Shown here: positions 1-9,727 of the stretch, in pieces
How positions within the stretch are numbered: position 1 is the stretch's first letter
Layout of the letters: each line of letters begins with the position of its first letter
Assembly: GCA_005893305.1 (NCBI GenBank)
Contig: VBOZ01000030.1
Location: 1-58,147 of the forward strand
DNA: 58,147 nucleotides
Source of the DNA: Candidatus Eisenbacteria bacterium
Lineage (GTDB): Bacteria > Eisenbacteria > RBG-16-71-46 > SZUA-252
Direction of reading: 5' to 3'
Program-made: the position numbers and the translations under genes
The notes under the pieces: model-generated
Told to the model about the DNA's origin: nothing
The model's input: the letters and a program-made list of their open reading frames with translations, nothing else
The model's database searches: none

Positions 1-2
1 CG

Positions 3-380
3 CCCGAGGCGGAGGACCGGCTCCTCCAGATCGTCCGGGAGGACGGGCCGGACCTGATCGCGCTGGCCGGGTTCATGCGCCTGCTGAGCGCTCCGTTTCT
101 CGGGCGCATGAGCGTCCCGATCCTCAATGTCCACCCGTCGCTTCTCCCTCGATTTCCCGGGCTGAACGCGCAGCGGAAGGCCATCGAGGCGGGGGTCAAG
201 ACGACCGGCGCCACGGTGCACTTGGTCGACGCTGGCGTGGACACGGGGCGAATCGTGCTTCAGGAGGCGGTTCCGATTTTTCCAGGCGAGACCCCGGACG
301 AGCTGGCGGAGCGCCTGCTCCCGCTCGAGCACCGGCTGTACGTGGAGGCGATACGAAAAATCCAAGAGGAGGGGCCGTGA
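3..380 (+). CDS. purN: Phosphoribosylglycinamide formyltransferase, 5'-truncated by window edge
   Basis: Transfers a formyl group from 10-formyl-THF to GAR in de novo purine synthesis (cytosol). The frame is open from the first complete codon at base 3, so the N-terminal half lies outside the window. Visible family motifs are LAGFMRLL, the formyl-transfer loop NVHPSLLPRFPG with the catalytic Asn and His, and HLVDAGVDTG, which carries the catalytic Asp. The stop TGA (378-380) overlaps the GTG start of purC by four bases, so the two are probably translationally coupled at the head of a purN-purC-purH-guaA run. Identification is secure; the true start cannot be seen. Confidence 0.95.
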   Translation, partial: PEAEDRLLQIVREDGPDLIALAGFMRLLSAPFLGRMSVPILNVHPSLLPRFPGLNAQRKAIEAGVKTTGATVHLVDAGVDTGRIVLQEAVPIFPGETPDELAERLLPLEHRLYVEAIRKIQEEGP

Positions 381-1279
381 AGACAGCCGAGCGCGCTCTG
401 CGCGACGTGGTGATCCCGGGCCGCGCGCCGGACTACAAAGGGAAGGTCCGCGATCTCTACGCGCTGGACGGGCTGCTCCTGATCGTCGCGACGGACAGGG
501 TATCCGCCTATGACGTCGTGCTGGGCGAGGGGATTCCCGGAAAGGGGCGCGTCCTCACCCAGGTTTCCCGCTTCTGGTTCGAGAAGCTCCGGGAGATCGC
601 ACCGAGCCACTACGTCTCGACCGACGTGGCGCGATTCCCGCAGCCGTTCGCCGCGCACCGGAACATCCTCGACGGCCGGTCGATGCTCGTGACCCGCGCG
701 AAGCGGTTCGACGTCGAGTGCGTGGTTCGCGGCTACCTCGCCGGGTCGGGGTGGAAGGAGTACCAGGCTTCCGGCACCGTCTGCGGCGTCAAGATTCCGC
801 CGGGACTCAAGCTCTCCTCCCGGCTCCCGGAGCCGATCTTCACGCCGGCCACCAAAGCCTCCGAGGGGCACGACGAGAACATCGACTTCGACCGGATGGT
901 CTCGATCGTCGGCGGCCAGACGGCCGAGCGCCTCCGCGCGTTGAGCCTCGCGATCTACAACGCGGCCGCCAAGCACGTCGAATCGTGCGGGCTCATCCTC
1001 GCCGACACCAAGTTCGAGTTCGGCGACCGGGACGGATCAATCGTGTGGATCGACGAGGCGCTCTCGCCCGATTCCTCCCGGTACTGGCCGGCCGACACCT
1101 ATCGCGAAGGCGTGGCGCAGGACAGCTTCGACAAGCAGGTCATCCGCGACTATCTCGATTCGGTCGGATGGGACCACAACCCGCCGCCGCCGCAACTTCC
1201 CGAGGCGGTGGTGGAGAAGGCCGGACGCCGGTACGAGGAAGCCCTCGCGCTCATCACGGGGGCTGGCGCGGCGAGGTGA
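377..1279 (+). CDS. purC: Phosphoribosylaminoimidazole-succinocarboxamide synthase (SAICAR synthetase)
   Basis: ATP-dependent ligation of aspartate to CAIR in purine synthesis. The 300-residue protein begins at GTG inside the purN stop. It shows the nucleotide-binding N-terminal motif GKVRDLYALDG, the conserved RVSAYDVVLGEGIPGKG segment, FDVECVVRGYLAGSGWKEY, and the C-terminal FEFGDRDGSIVWIDEALSPDSSRYW-type core. Length and motif order match the longer, fungal-like PurC type (about 300 aa) rather than the short 237-aa E. coli type. The stop TGA overlaps the GTG start of purH by four bases. Confidence 0.97.
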   Translation: MKTAERALRDVVIPGRAPDYKGKVRDLYALDGLLLIVATDRVSAYDVVLGEGIPGKGRVLTQVSRFWFEKLREIAPSHYVSTDVARFPQPFAAHRNILDGRSMLVTRAKRFDVECVVRGYLAGSGWKEYQASGTVCGVKIPPGLKLSSRLPEPIFTPATKASEGHDENIDFDRMVSIVGGQTAERLRALSLAIYNAAAKHVESCGLILADTKFEFGDRDGSIVWIDEALSPDSSRYWPADTYREGVAQDSFDKQVIRDYLDSVGWDHNPPPPQLPEAVVEKAGRRYEEALALITGAGAAR

Positions 1280-2907
1280 CACCGATCCGGATCGGCCGGG
1301 CACTCCTCTCGGTCTCCGACAAGACCGGCCTGGTCGAGTTCGCGCACGGCCTCGCGCGGCACGGCGTCAAGATCCTCTCCACCGGCGGAACCGCCGTCGC
1401 GCTCCGGGAGGCTGGCGTCTCGGTGCGCGACGTCTCCGAAGTGACCGGCTTCCCCGAGCTCTTCGGCGGCCGCGTGAAGACGCTCCATCCCGCGATCCAC
1501 GGAGGGATCCTCTATCGTCGCGGCCTCGCGTCGGACGAGGAGGATCGGCACAAGCACGGGATCGTCTCGATCGATCTGGTCGCCGTGAACCTGTATCCCT
1601 TCGAGCGGACGGTGGCCTCCGGCGACGCGTCCCACGCCGACGCGGTCGAACAGATCGACATCGGCGGCCCCGCCCTGATCCGCGCCGCGTCCAAGAACCA
1701 CGACCACGTCGTGGTGCTGACCGACCCCGGCCAGTACGGCGAGATCCTGAGCGCGCTCGACCGGTTCGGCGGCGTTCCTGTCGAGACCGCGAGGAGGCTG
1801 GCGCGCCGCGCGTACGAGCGGACGTCCGCCTATGACGCGGCGATCGCGCGATACCTCGCGGAAGGGGAAGCGCCGGAGCCCGCCGGGGAATCCGCCGCCG
1901 CGGGACTGCCGGGCGTGATCGAGCGGGCGGGCGGGGCGAACGAGGATGCCGCGGGCGCGCTTCCCGCGACGATCGACCTTCGGTACCGGTTGAGCCAGCG
2001 GCTTCGCTACGGCGAGAACCCCGGGCAGGAAGGAGCGCTCTACGCTCCGGCGGGGGGCGGCGCCGTCGAAGCCCTCACGCAGCTCCGCGGAAAGACGCTC
2101 TCGTACAACAACCTCCTGGACGTCGAGGCGGCCCTCGGGCTCCTCCACGAGTTTTCCGATCCGGCCGTGGTCGTCGTCAAGCATCGGAACCCTTCGGGCG
2201 CCGCGGTCGCGCGGTCCGCGGCCGAAGGGGTCGCGCTGGCGAGGGACGGGGATCCGCTCTCCGCGTTCGGCGGGATCCTCGGCCTGAACCGGCCGCTCGA
2301 CGCGGCCGCGCTCGAGGCGATCGGGAACTTCTTCTTCGAGGTGGTGCTCGCTCCCTCGATCACGGCGCCGGAGGAGAAGCTCGCCCTGCTCCGGAAGAAT
2401 CTCGTGCTCCTCGAGGTGCCCGACCTCCTGCGCCGGGCGCGGATGGGCTTTGGCGCCCGCACGATGCTTGGAGGCCTCCTGGCCGAGACGGATCCGGGCG
2501 CGCCCCGCTTCTCCGAGTGGAAGCCGGTGACCAAGGCGGCGCCGACGAAGGAGCAGCTCGCCGATCTTCAGTTCGGTTGGCGCGTCGCGCGGCACACGAT
2601 CTCGAACGCGATCGTGATCTCGCGGGGTGGCCGGACGCTGGGGATCGGCGCGGGGCAGTCCTCCCGCGTCGATGCGGTGCGGCTCGCGCTTTCAAAGGCG
2701 GAACGCTCCGGGCACGACGTGCGCGGCGCGGCGCTCTGCTCGGACGCCTTCTTCCCGTTCGGCGACTCGGTTGAGATCGCGGCCAAGGCCGGGATCGCCG
2801 CGATCGCACATCCGGGCGGCTCCGTCCGGGACGCCGAGTCGATTACCGCGGCCGATAAGGCGGGCATCGCGATGATGCACACCGGGGAGAGGTGCTTCCT
2901 CCATTGA
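1276..2907 (+). CDS. purH: Bifunctional AICAR transformylase / IMP cyclohydrolase
   Basis: Catalyses the last two steps to IMP. The start is taken as GTG 1276 because it forms a GTGA overlap with purC and begins directly before the conserved RALLSVSDKTGL of the N-terminal MGS-like cyclohydrolase domain; the frame is open further upstream only as a shadow of purC. The protein has 543 residues. The transformylase half has RYGENPGQ (from R244; most family members have His where this has the last Gly), the catalytic K302-H303 in KHRNPSG, and the terminal SDAFFPFGDSVE / HPGGSVRDAE motifs. It is followed by guaA through a TTGA overlap, so IMP synthesis is coupled to GMP synthesis. Confidence 0.96.
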   Translation: MTPIRIGRALLSVSDKTGLVEFAHGLARHGVKILSTGGTAVALREAGVSVRDVSEVTGFPELFGGRVKTLHPAIHGGILYRRGLASDEEDRHKHGIVSIDLVAVNLYPFERTVASGDASHADAVEQIDIGGPALIRAASKNHDHVVVLTDPGQYGEILSALDRFGGVPVETARRLARRAYERTSAYDAAIARYLAEGEAPEPAGESAAAGLPGVIERAGGANEDAAGALPATIDLRYRLSQRLRYGENPGQEGALYAPAGGGAVEALTQLRGKTLSYNNLLDVEAALGLLHEFSDPAVVVVKHRNPSGAAVARSAAEGVALARDGDPLSAFGGILGLNRPLDAAALEAIGNFFFEVVLAPSITAPEEKLALLRKNLVLLEVPDLLRRARMGFGARTMLGGLLAETDPGAPRFSEWKPVTKAAPTKEQLADLQFGWRVARHTISNAIVISRGGRTLGIGAGQSSRVDAVRLALSKAERSGHDVRGAALCSDAFFPFGDSVEIAAKAGIAAIAHPGGSVRDAESITAADKAGIAMMHTGERCFLH

Positions 2908-4442
2908 GCCACCAGCGGCTTCTCATTCTGGATTTCGGGTCGCAGTACACGCAGCTGATCGCGCGCCGGACGCGCGAGCTGGGCGTCTTCGCCGAGATCC
3001 ACGCGCCGACGATCTCTTCAGCCGAGTTGGAGGCGCTCGACCCGAAGGGCATCGTCCTCTCGGGCGGACCCGCGAGCGTGCTCGAGCCGGGCGCGCCGGG
3101 AATTCCGCCCGCGGTGCTCGATCGCGGGGCGCCGGTCCTGGGCGTCTGCTACGGCATGCAGCTCCTTGCCAAGGAGCTGGGCGGGCAGGTTCGTCCGAGC
3201 GACCGCCGGGAGTACGGCAAGGCGACCTTGACGGTCACGCGCGCCGGGACGCTTCTGGCGGGGCTCCCCAAGGAGAGCCGCGTCTGGGCAAGCCACGGCG
3301 ACTTCGTCGAGGCTCTGCCGCCCGGATTCACGCTCCTCGGCACGAGCGGGGAAGGCCTCCTCGCCGCGGCCGAGGATCCAAAGCGGAAGATCTACGCCGT
3401 GCAATTTCATCCCGAGGTCGCGCACACCGAGCACGGCACGCGGATCTACAAGAACTTCCTCTTCGACATCTGCGGCTTCGCCGGGGACTGGACCATGGGG
3501 CAAGTCCTGGAAGAGCAGACCGCGCGGATCCGGGCGCAGGTGGGAACGCGGCGGGTGATCTGCGGTCTGAGCGGAGGGGTGGACTCCTCGGTCGTTGCGG
3601 CGCTCCTCCACCGTGCGGTCCCGGGGCAGGCGCGGTCGGTCTTCGTCGACCACGGCCTGCTTCGCCGAGGCGAGGCGGCCCAGGTGGCGGAGTCGATGCG
3701 CGAGGTCATCGGGAACGAGCTCGTCACGGTCGACGCGAAGAGACGATTCCTCGGGGAGCTGAGGGGAATCGAGGACCCCGAGGAGAAGCGGAAGACGATC
3801 GGCCGGGTGTTCATCGAGGTATTCGAGGAGGCGGCGAAGGAGATGGGCGGCGCCCAGCTCCTGGCCCAGGGCACCCTCTACCCGGACGTTATCGAGAGCA
3901 CGTCCACGCGGGGGCCTTCGGCCAAGATCAAGTCGCACCACAACGTGGGCGGGCTCCCGGAGCGCATGAATTTGGAACTGGTGGAGCCCCTGCGGGAGTT
4001 ATTCAAGGACGAGGTGCGAAGCCTGGGCGGCCTTCTGGGGCTCTCCAAGGGGGTCCTTGGACGCCATCCCTTCCCCGGTCCCGGGCTCGCCGTGAGAATA
4101 TTGGGCCCGATCACCGAGGAAGCGGTGGAGACCTTGGCCCTCGCGGACGATATCTTCCTGACCGAGCTGCGGCAGGCGGGGCTCTACGACCAGGTCTGGC
4201 AGGCGTTCGCGGTGCTCCTCCCGGTGCGCACGGTGGGGGTGATGGGCGACGGCCGGACCTACGACCAGGTGGTCGCGCTCCGCGCCGTCACGTCGAGCGA
4301 TGGAATGACGGCCGATTGGGCGAGGCTGCCGGAAGCGTTCCTGGCGCGCGTGTCGTCGCGCATCGGGAACGAGGTCAAAGGCGTCAGTCGCGTCGTGTAC
4401 GATATCAGCACGAAGCCTCCCGCCACGATCGAGTGGGAGTGA
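2904..4442 (+). CDS. guaA: GMP synthase (glutamine-hydrolysing)
   Basis: Converts XMP to GMP using glutamine and ATP. The class-I amidotransferase domain is N-terminal (LILDFGSQYTQLIARR; nucleophile Cys82 in GVCYGMQLL; FHPEV with the catalytic His). The ATP-pyrophosphatase domain has the P-loop SGGVDSS at 223-229, and the C-terminal dimerisation domain has PFPGPGLAVRILG and ends KPPATIEWE. I chose TTG 2904: it makes a TTGA overlap with the purH stop and has GGAGAGG about 11 bases upstream. GTG 2892 is in frame and would add four residues (516 aa) but has poor spacing. With TTG the protein is 512 aa, a normal length. Confidence 0.96.
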   Translation: MSHQRLLILDFGSQYTQLIARRTRELGVFAEIHAPTISSAELEALDPKGIVLSGGPASVLEPGAPGIPPAVLDRGAPVLGVCYGMQLLAKELGGQVRPSDRREYGKATLTVTRAGTLLAGLPKESRVWASHGDFVEALPPGFTLLGTSGEGLLAAAEDPKRKIYAVQFHPEVAHTEHGTRIYKNFLFDICGFAGDWTMGQVLEEQTARIRAQVGTRRVICGLSGGVDSSVVAALLHRAVPGQARSVFVDHGLLRRGEAAQVAESMREVIGNELVTVDAKRRFLGELRGIEDPEEKRKTIGRVFIEVFEEAAKEMGGAQLLAQGTLYPDVIESTSTRGPSAKIKSHHNVGGLPERMNLELVEPLRELFKDEVRSLGGLLGLSKGVLGRHPFPGPGLAVRILGPITEEAVETLALADDIFLTELRQAGLYDQVWQAFAVLLPVRTVGVMGDGRTYDQVVALRAVTSSDGMTADWARLPEAFLARVSSRIGNEVKGVSRVVYDISTKPPATIEWE

Positions 4443-4485
4443 GGGTCACGGTTTGAGAATGCCGTCCGGACACGGGAGGAAAACC

Positions 4486-7335
4486 TTGGGCTACCACCGA
4501 TTCGGCAGCCGGGCGGCGATCGTCACGCTCGCCCTGATCTTGTCCCTCGCATCGCTCCTCGCCTCGCCTCGCGGGGCGCGCGCCGCGGCTCCGTCCCCCA
4601 AGCTCTACGAGCGAATGGCCCCGGCCGAGCGCCTTGCGACACTGAAGCACGTCCAGACGACCCTCGACAGCCTGCGCCGCGGGGGAGTCGACCGCATCTA
4701 TCCCCAGTTCGCGCTCGACATGGCTAAGTACCCGCGTGAGGGCGTGGCGCACCGGAACATCCTCGTCGTCCTCTGCAAATTCCCAGCGGAGGGGGGCGCG
4801 CCGGCGGCGGGGCCGTCGAAGATAACCACGCCGTACTACGTCTACCGGCATTTCTTCAGCGACGATCCCAACGACGGGATCATCAGCCTCCGCGAGTACT
4901 ACCGGACCAACTCACGCGGGAAGCTGATCATCTCGGGCCAGGTCACGCCGCAATGGGTCGACATGCCGCATTCGTACGATTACTACGCGAACGGTTACGC
5001 GGGGCTGGACTTCGGCGGATATCCCAACTCTTCCCAGAAGTTGGCCGAGGACGCGATGTCCGCGGCCGCGCTGATGTTCGGCGGCGACCTTCGGTACTTC
5101 GACAACGATGGTCCCGATGGGATTCCCTCGAGCGGCGATGACGACGGCTACATCGACGCGGTGAGCGTGATCGTTCCGGGGCAGGGCGCGGAGACGAGCG
5201 CGAGCTGCGCCAGCGGCCCGGTCGGCTGCAATCGACTCTGGTCGCACGAGTCAGGAATCGCGGTCTATTCGAACTGCCCGGGTCCGAACGGGGGCCCGGG
5301 GTGCCTTCCCGGCTTCGTGACCGGGAAGGTGCGCGGATTCCTCTACTCGCTCGTGAGCGAGTACAACGACTCCCCGGGCGACGGAGGGTGCGGCACATGG
5401 TTCCACGAGTTCAGCCACACGCTCGGCCTTCCCGATCTCTATGACACGGTCGGAGGGAACGGACTCGGCTTCTACTCCCTGATGGCCCTCGGGAATTACC
5501 TTCCGTATGACTCCGACCCGAATACCGCCGGAGGTCCGCTCGGCTCCAACCCCGGAAACCTGGACGCGTGGTGCCGGCAGTTCCTGGGATTCGACGACCC
5601 GGTGCCGATCAAAGCCGCCGGTCGCTACGAGCTGCCGCCCGTCTCGCGGCAGGGCGGGTCGCGCCGCATCTGGTCGAACGGCGACGGTGGAACCGAGTAT
5701 TACCTGGTCGAGAATCGTCTCCGCGAAGGCTCGGATCGATTCCTGCCGGGCCAGGGGATGCTCGTCTATCACGTCGACGATACCCAGATCGACAACCTGA
5801 ACGGCTACCCGGGCTACCGGGTGGCGGTGGTTCAGGCCGACAGCGTGAACCCGCTCCAGCTCGAGAACGGCGGCAACTATGGGGACCCGGCCGACTTCTT
5901 CCCGGGAACGCTCCTGAAGCGAAGCATGACCGAGGCGACGCAGCCCAACTCGCGGTCGTGGAGCGGCGCGGACACCGGGATCCGAATCTGGAACATCGCG
6001 GGGGTGCAGGACGGCGCCGACACCGCGTCGTTCGACCTTCGGGTCTCGTCCCAGGCGGAGCTGCGGCTCGCGGGATACTCGATCAACGACGGGGGTGGGG
6101 ACGGGTACGCCGATCCGAACGAGACCGACCTGCTCACGCTCTCGCTCAAGAACGTCGGTCTCCAATCGGGGCTGATCAACTTGGTGCTCACGACCCCCGA
6201 TCCGAGCGTGACCATCACGCAGGCTTCCGTTTCCAATCAGGCGGCGATCGGGCCCGGCGGTACCGCGGCCATGGCGCAGGCGTTCTCGTACGACATCGGG
6301 AGCATCGCGACCCTCCCGCACGACATCGTCTTCACGGTGAACTGGACCGAGGGAGGTGGCGCCTCCGGATCATTCGACTTCACGGTCACCGTGGGCATGG
6401 GGTCCGGCTTGTTCGAGAACTTCGAGTCGGGTGTCGAGCCGGGGCAATTCTGGGCGGGCGTGTCGCTCCCGGGAAGCAGCACCACCGAATGGCACGCGTC
6501 CGACTCGCGCGCTCGAGGGACCTACAGCGCCAAGGTGGGGTCATCGCTTCCGCTCGGAAGCGGGACGAACGAGGCGCAGACCTACGCCGACCGGGAAGAC
6601 GCGGCGCTCCTCTCGCCCGCGTTTGATCTCGCAGCGAACTCGGAGCTGGTCTTCTATTCCTACGTCGACGCCGAATCCTATGGCGGGACGGAGGCGTTCG
6701 ACGGCGGCCGGGTCGAGATCTCGATCGCGGGCGGGGAATGGCTCCCGCTCGCGGTGGACGGCGGCTACGGGAACCAGATCAAGTTCGACTCGGATGCCGC
6801 GCTTCGCGGCGCCGACGTGTTCTCCGGCTCGCCTCGGGCGTGGCGGCGCGTGACGGCCAACCTCTCCGGCTACTCCGGGCCGGCGCGGGTCCGATTCCGC
6901 TTCGCCAGCGACGTCTCCAACGCTCCGTTCAACACGAGCGGCCTGCAGGCGCGATCTTACGAGGGATGGTACGTGGACGACGTGCTCGTCCAGCCTCGCG
7001 CCTCGACCGGGCCGGCGCCGCGCCGGCTGACGTTCCGCGCGGGACCGAGCCCCTATCGGATCGAGGGAGCGTCGCCCGGCGCACTGACGTTCCGATTCAG
7101 CACGCCGGACGGCCTCCCGCATCCGGAGCTCCGTCCCGAGGTCCGGATCTACGACGTCGCCGGGCGTCTCGTGCGCACGCTCGAGGCTAGCGCGAACGGC
7201 CTCGTCCCCAGCGAATTCCGCGCCTCGTGGAACGCACAGGACAGGGGAGGCGACAAATGCCGGTCCGGGGTCTATTTCGCTCAGGTGGACATCCAGGGGC
7301 ATCGCGAGAGCGTCCGATTGGTGCTCCTCCGTTAG
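4486..7335 (+). CDS. Secreted M6-family metalloprotease with FlgD-like C-terminal domain
   Basis: Likely an extracellular zinc protease of the immune-inhibitor-A (M6) type. TTG 4486 is favoured as start because GGGAGGA (4474-4480) lies five bases ahead and the product opens with a compact signal peptide (basic start, AAIVTLALILSLASLLA core); in-frame ATG 4459 and TTG 4453 are alternatives. About 949 residues. The zinc site is HEFSH at 307-311 followed by TLGLPDLYD, the HExxHxxGxxD pattern. An acidic calcium-like stretch and a long beta-rich middle follow. The last ~100 residues (RIYDVAGRLVRTL ... SGVYFAQVDIQG) form a FlgD-like/Por-secretion-type domain, so export through a type-9-like route or surface anchoring is possible. 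Not obviously co-transcribed with guaA in function. Confidence 0.9.
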   Translation: MGYHRFGSRAAIVTLALILSLASLLASPRGARAAAPSPKLYERMAPAERLATLKHVQTTLDSLRRGGVDRIYPQFALDMAKYPREGVAHRNILVVLCKFPAEGGAPAAGPSKITTPYYVYRHFFSDDPNDGIISLREYYRTNSRGKLIISGQVTPQWVDMPHSYDYYANGYAGLDFGGYPNSSQKLAEDAMSAAALMFGGDLRYFDNDGPDGIPSSGDDDGYIDAVSVIVPGQGAETSASCASGPVGCNRLWSHESGIAVYSNCPGPNGGPGCLPGFVTGKVRGFLYSLVSEYNDSPGDGGCGTWFHEFSHTLGLPDLYDTVGGNGLGFYSLMALGNYLPYDSDPNTAGGPLGSNPGNLDAWCRQFLGFDDPVPIKAAGRYELPPVSRQGGSRRIWSNGDGGTEYYLVENRLREGSDRFLPGQGMLVYHVDDTQIDNLNGYPGYRVAVVQADSVNPLQLENGGNYGDPADFFPGTLLKRSMTEATQPNSRSWSGADTGIRIWNIAGVQDGADTASFDLRVSSQAELRLAGYSINDGGGDGYADPNETDLLTLSLKNVGLQSGLINLVLTTPDPSVTITQASVSNQAAIGPGGTAAMAQAFSYDIGSIATLPHDIVFTVNWTEGGGASGSFDFTVTVGMGSGLFENFESGVEPGQFWAGVSLPGSSTTEWHASDSRARGTYSAKVGSSLPLGSGTNEAQTYADREDAALLSPAFDLAANSELVFYSYVDAESYGGTEAFDGGRVEISIAGGEWLPLAVDGGYGNQIKFDSDAALRGADVFSGSPRAWRRVTANLSGYSGPARVRFRFASDVSNAPFNTSGLQARSYEGWYVDDVLVQPRASTGPAPRRLTFRAGPSPYRIEGASPGALTFRFSTPDGLPHPELRPEVRIYDVAGRLVRTLEASANGLVPSEFRASWNAQDRGGDKCRSGVYFAQVDIQGHRESVRLVLLR

Positions 7336-7342
7336 GCGGCGC

Positions 7343-9718
7343 GTGACGCGCGGACGAGCGGTCCTTCTCGCCGTATGCCTCGTTGCGTTGATTCCCGCCG
7401 GCCGGTGCCTCGCGGAATCGCCGTCGCCCTTGCCGAAGCCGCGGATCGGCGGCACGGAATGGCTCGCGAAGCGCCGGTCGTGGGACGCGGCGCGGCGAGA
7501 GCTCCGGGCAGCGCGGTGGGACGGGACGATCGACGAGATCGTCGCCGCGTCGGAGCGGAGCGCGCTCGCGGAGTCCGCCTACGTCGACGCGCTCGACTCC
7601 TGGGCGAAGAGCGATAACGTCGCGGCGCGGCGCTCGGCCGACGCGTCGATCGCCCTCAACGCCCCGCTGCGTCACGGCGCGCTCGATCTGATCGAGCACG
7701 GCCGCTCCGACGCGGCCATACGCCTCCTGGAAGGGCCTCTGCGGCGGGACCAATCGTTGTTTCCGATCCGGGCGCGCGCCGTGGGGCTCCACGTCGCCAG
7801 GGATTCCGGCCTGGCTCTCCTGGGTTGGCCCCCCGACCGCCGCCAGGGCCGCGACCGGCTGATCCGCTGGGATTTCCTCGGAAGGGCGCGGGGGGATGAG
7901 GTCGACGCCGCGCACGTCGTGGCGGCCGAGCTCGCCGACTCCGTTACGAATCCGCGCGCGCGGCGGGCCGCGCTCTGGACGCTATTGAGTCAGCCGCGAC
8001 CCTCGCTCCGCTCCTTCGCGCGAGTCCGGCTCGCCAGATCGCTCGTGGCTCACGGCGAGCCCCGCCTCGCGGCGCAGCTCCTGAGCCAGGCCTACGGCAT
8101 CGGCGACGACGAGAAGGTGCTGCTCGTGAACTTGAAGGCGGATCTCGCGGGCGCCATGCGCGACACCCTGTGGGGCGCTGTCCAGATGGTGAACGCCGCG
8201 CGGGACCCCGAGATCGCGACGGCCGCCCGATACGCGATCGTCAAGCGCGCCGCCGATTGGGTTCGTACCCGGATCGACTCGCTCGACGAATCGATGTGGA
8301 TGGATCTGGTCCGGATGCTGGGGGACGTGGGCGAGGCCGAGACCGCGCTCTCGCTCTTCAAGCGGCGCCACGCGCCCTCGCCCGACGCCGCGGCGGCCCT
8401 GGCCCGCTCCGAGATGGAGGCGTCTCTCCTGGCGCGGCTCAAGCGGAATCCCGACGCGGCCGCCACCTACGCGAAGCTGCTCGCGCGCGAGGACCTTCCC
8501 GCTCCCGCCCGCGCGAAGTACGCGCTCGGTCTCGCCCGCGCCCGGCGGGGGATGGGCGACTTCGAGGCGATGGACCGCAACTTCCTCCTCGCGGTGTCGC
8601 TGGATTCCATGAGCGCCGCCGGGGCCACGGCGGCCTGGGAACGGGCTCGAGAGTGGGAGGATCGAAAGACCCCGGCCGAGGCGCTCGGGATCTTCTCGTG
8701 GGCGCGCCGCTATGTCCGGGACGCGGCGACGACGCAGGCCCTGATGGCCCACGCCACGATCGCCTGCATCCGGGCAGGTCAGCCCGACTCGGCTCTCCAG
8801 TTCATCTACGACGTCTACCAGAATCCGGCGCACTACTGGCGCGCCCGCATCGCGTTCGCGAAGGGGGACACCGCGCTGGCGCTGGCGCAGCTCCAGAAGG
8901 TGACCCTGGACGATCCATGGTCGTACGAGGGTGTCCGCGCGGCGGAGGAGCTGAAGCGGCGGGAAATCGATCCGGCAGGAGCCGCGGACCCCAAGGCGCG
9001 CCGAGGCCAGAAACAGGGCCGCACGAGGGAGGCGAGCCGCGCCCGCGTCCGGACGCCGCGGTTCGACCCGGAGCTTCCGATCGCGATCCGCCTCCTGGGC
9101 GCCGTGGGCGCCACGGACCTCATGGTCGACGAGCTTCGGGATCGCGCGCAGCGCGAGGACGATCCGATGGCGCGCTCGTGCACCGACGCCCTCGAGGAGA
9201 TCGGGATTTTTCGGGTGGGACGTTCCGACGGCGCGCCCCCCCAGCGCCTCGAGTATCCGCCGGCCTATCCGGTCGCGGTGCTCGGCTCGGCGAAGCGGGA
9301 TAGCCTGAGCGCGGCCCTCCTCTGGGCGATCATGCGCCAGGAGAGCGCCTACCAGCGCGCCGCGCGCTCGAAGGCCGGCGCCTGGGGCCTGCTGCAGCTC
9401 CTGCCGTCGACCGCCTCGCGCCTGAACGGCTCGCCGGTCACCGAGACGGCGCTCACGGACCCCGACTTGAACGTCCGCCTCGGGGCGAGGTACCTTCGCG
9501 GATTGATCGCGGAGTTTGGGGACCCACGCGCGGCGATGGCGGCCTACAATGCGGGCGAGGAGGCGGTGCGGCGCTGGCTCCGCGACCGCCCCGTGGTGGA
9601 CGATCTGTGGGTGGAGCTCATCCCGTACCGGGAGACTCGCGACTACGTGAAGCAGGTCTATACCATCTGGCGCCGCTACGAAGCGCTCTACGGCGTTCCC
9701 TCGGCGGACCAGCTCTAG
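7343..9718 (+). CDS. Periplasmic soluble lytic murein transglycosylase (SLT, TPR-like superhelix)
   Basis: Predicted to cleave peptidoglycan to 1,6-anhydro-MurNAc products. 791 residues starting at GTG, with a signal peptide (AVLLAVCLVALIPAGRCLA). Residues ~30-600 are an Ala-rich alpha-helical repeat region like the doughnut of Slt70. The C-terminal SLT domain has the catalytic Glu667 in MRQESAYQ, followed by AGAWGLLQLLPSTA, DPDLNVRLGARYLRGL and MAAYNAGEEAVRRW, all classic motifs. It follows the protease gene by seven bases and may be in one operon. Family assignment is firm; the exact physiological role (recycling, division or insertion of envelope machines) is not visible. Confidence 0.92.
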   Translation: MTRGRAVLLAVCLVALIPAGRCLAESPSPLPKPRIGGTEWLAKRRSWDAARRELRAARWDGTIDEIVAASERSALAESAYVDALDSWAKSDNVAARRSADASIALNAPLRHGALDLIEHGRSDAAIRLLEGPLRRDQSLFPIRARAVGLHVARDSGLALLGWPPDRRQGRDRLIRWDFLGRARGDEVDAAHVVAAELADSVTNPRARRAALWTLLSQPRPSLRSFARVRLARSLVAHGEPRLAAQLLSQAYGIGDDEKVLLVNLKADLAGAMRDTLWGAVQMVNAARDPEIATAARYAIVKRAADWVRTRIDSLDESMWMDLVRMLGDVGEAETALSLFKRRHAPSPDAAAALARSEMEASLLARLKRNPDAAATYAKLLAREDLPAPARAKYALGLARARRGMGDFEAMDRNFLLAVSLDSMSAAGATAAWERAREWEDRKTPAEALGIFSWARRYVRDAATTQALMAHATIACIRAGQPDSALQFIYDVYQNPAHYWRARIAFAKGDTALALAQLQKVTLDDPWSYEGVRAAEELKRREIDPAGAADPKARRGQKQGRTREASRARVRTPRFDPELPIAIRLLGAVGATDLMVDELRDRAQREDDPMARSCTDALEEIGIFRVGRSDGAPPQRLEYPPAYPVAVLGSAKRDSLSAALLWAIMRQESAYQRAARSKAGAWGLLQLLPSTASRLNGSPVTETALTDPDLNVRLGARYLRGLIAEFGDPRAAMAAYNAGEEAVRRWLRDRPVVDDLWVELIPYRETRDYVKQVYTIWRRYEALYGVPSADQL

Positions 9719-9727
9719 GCCGACCGG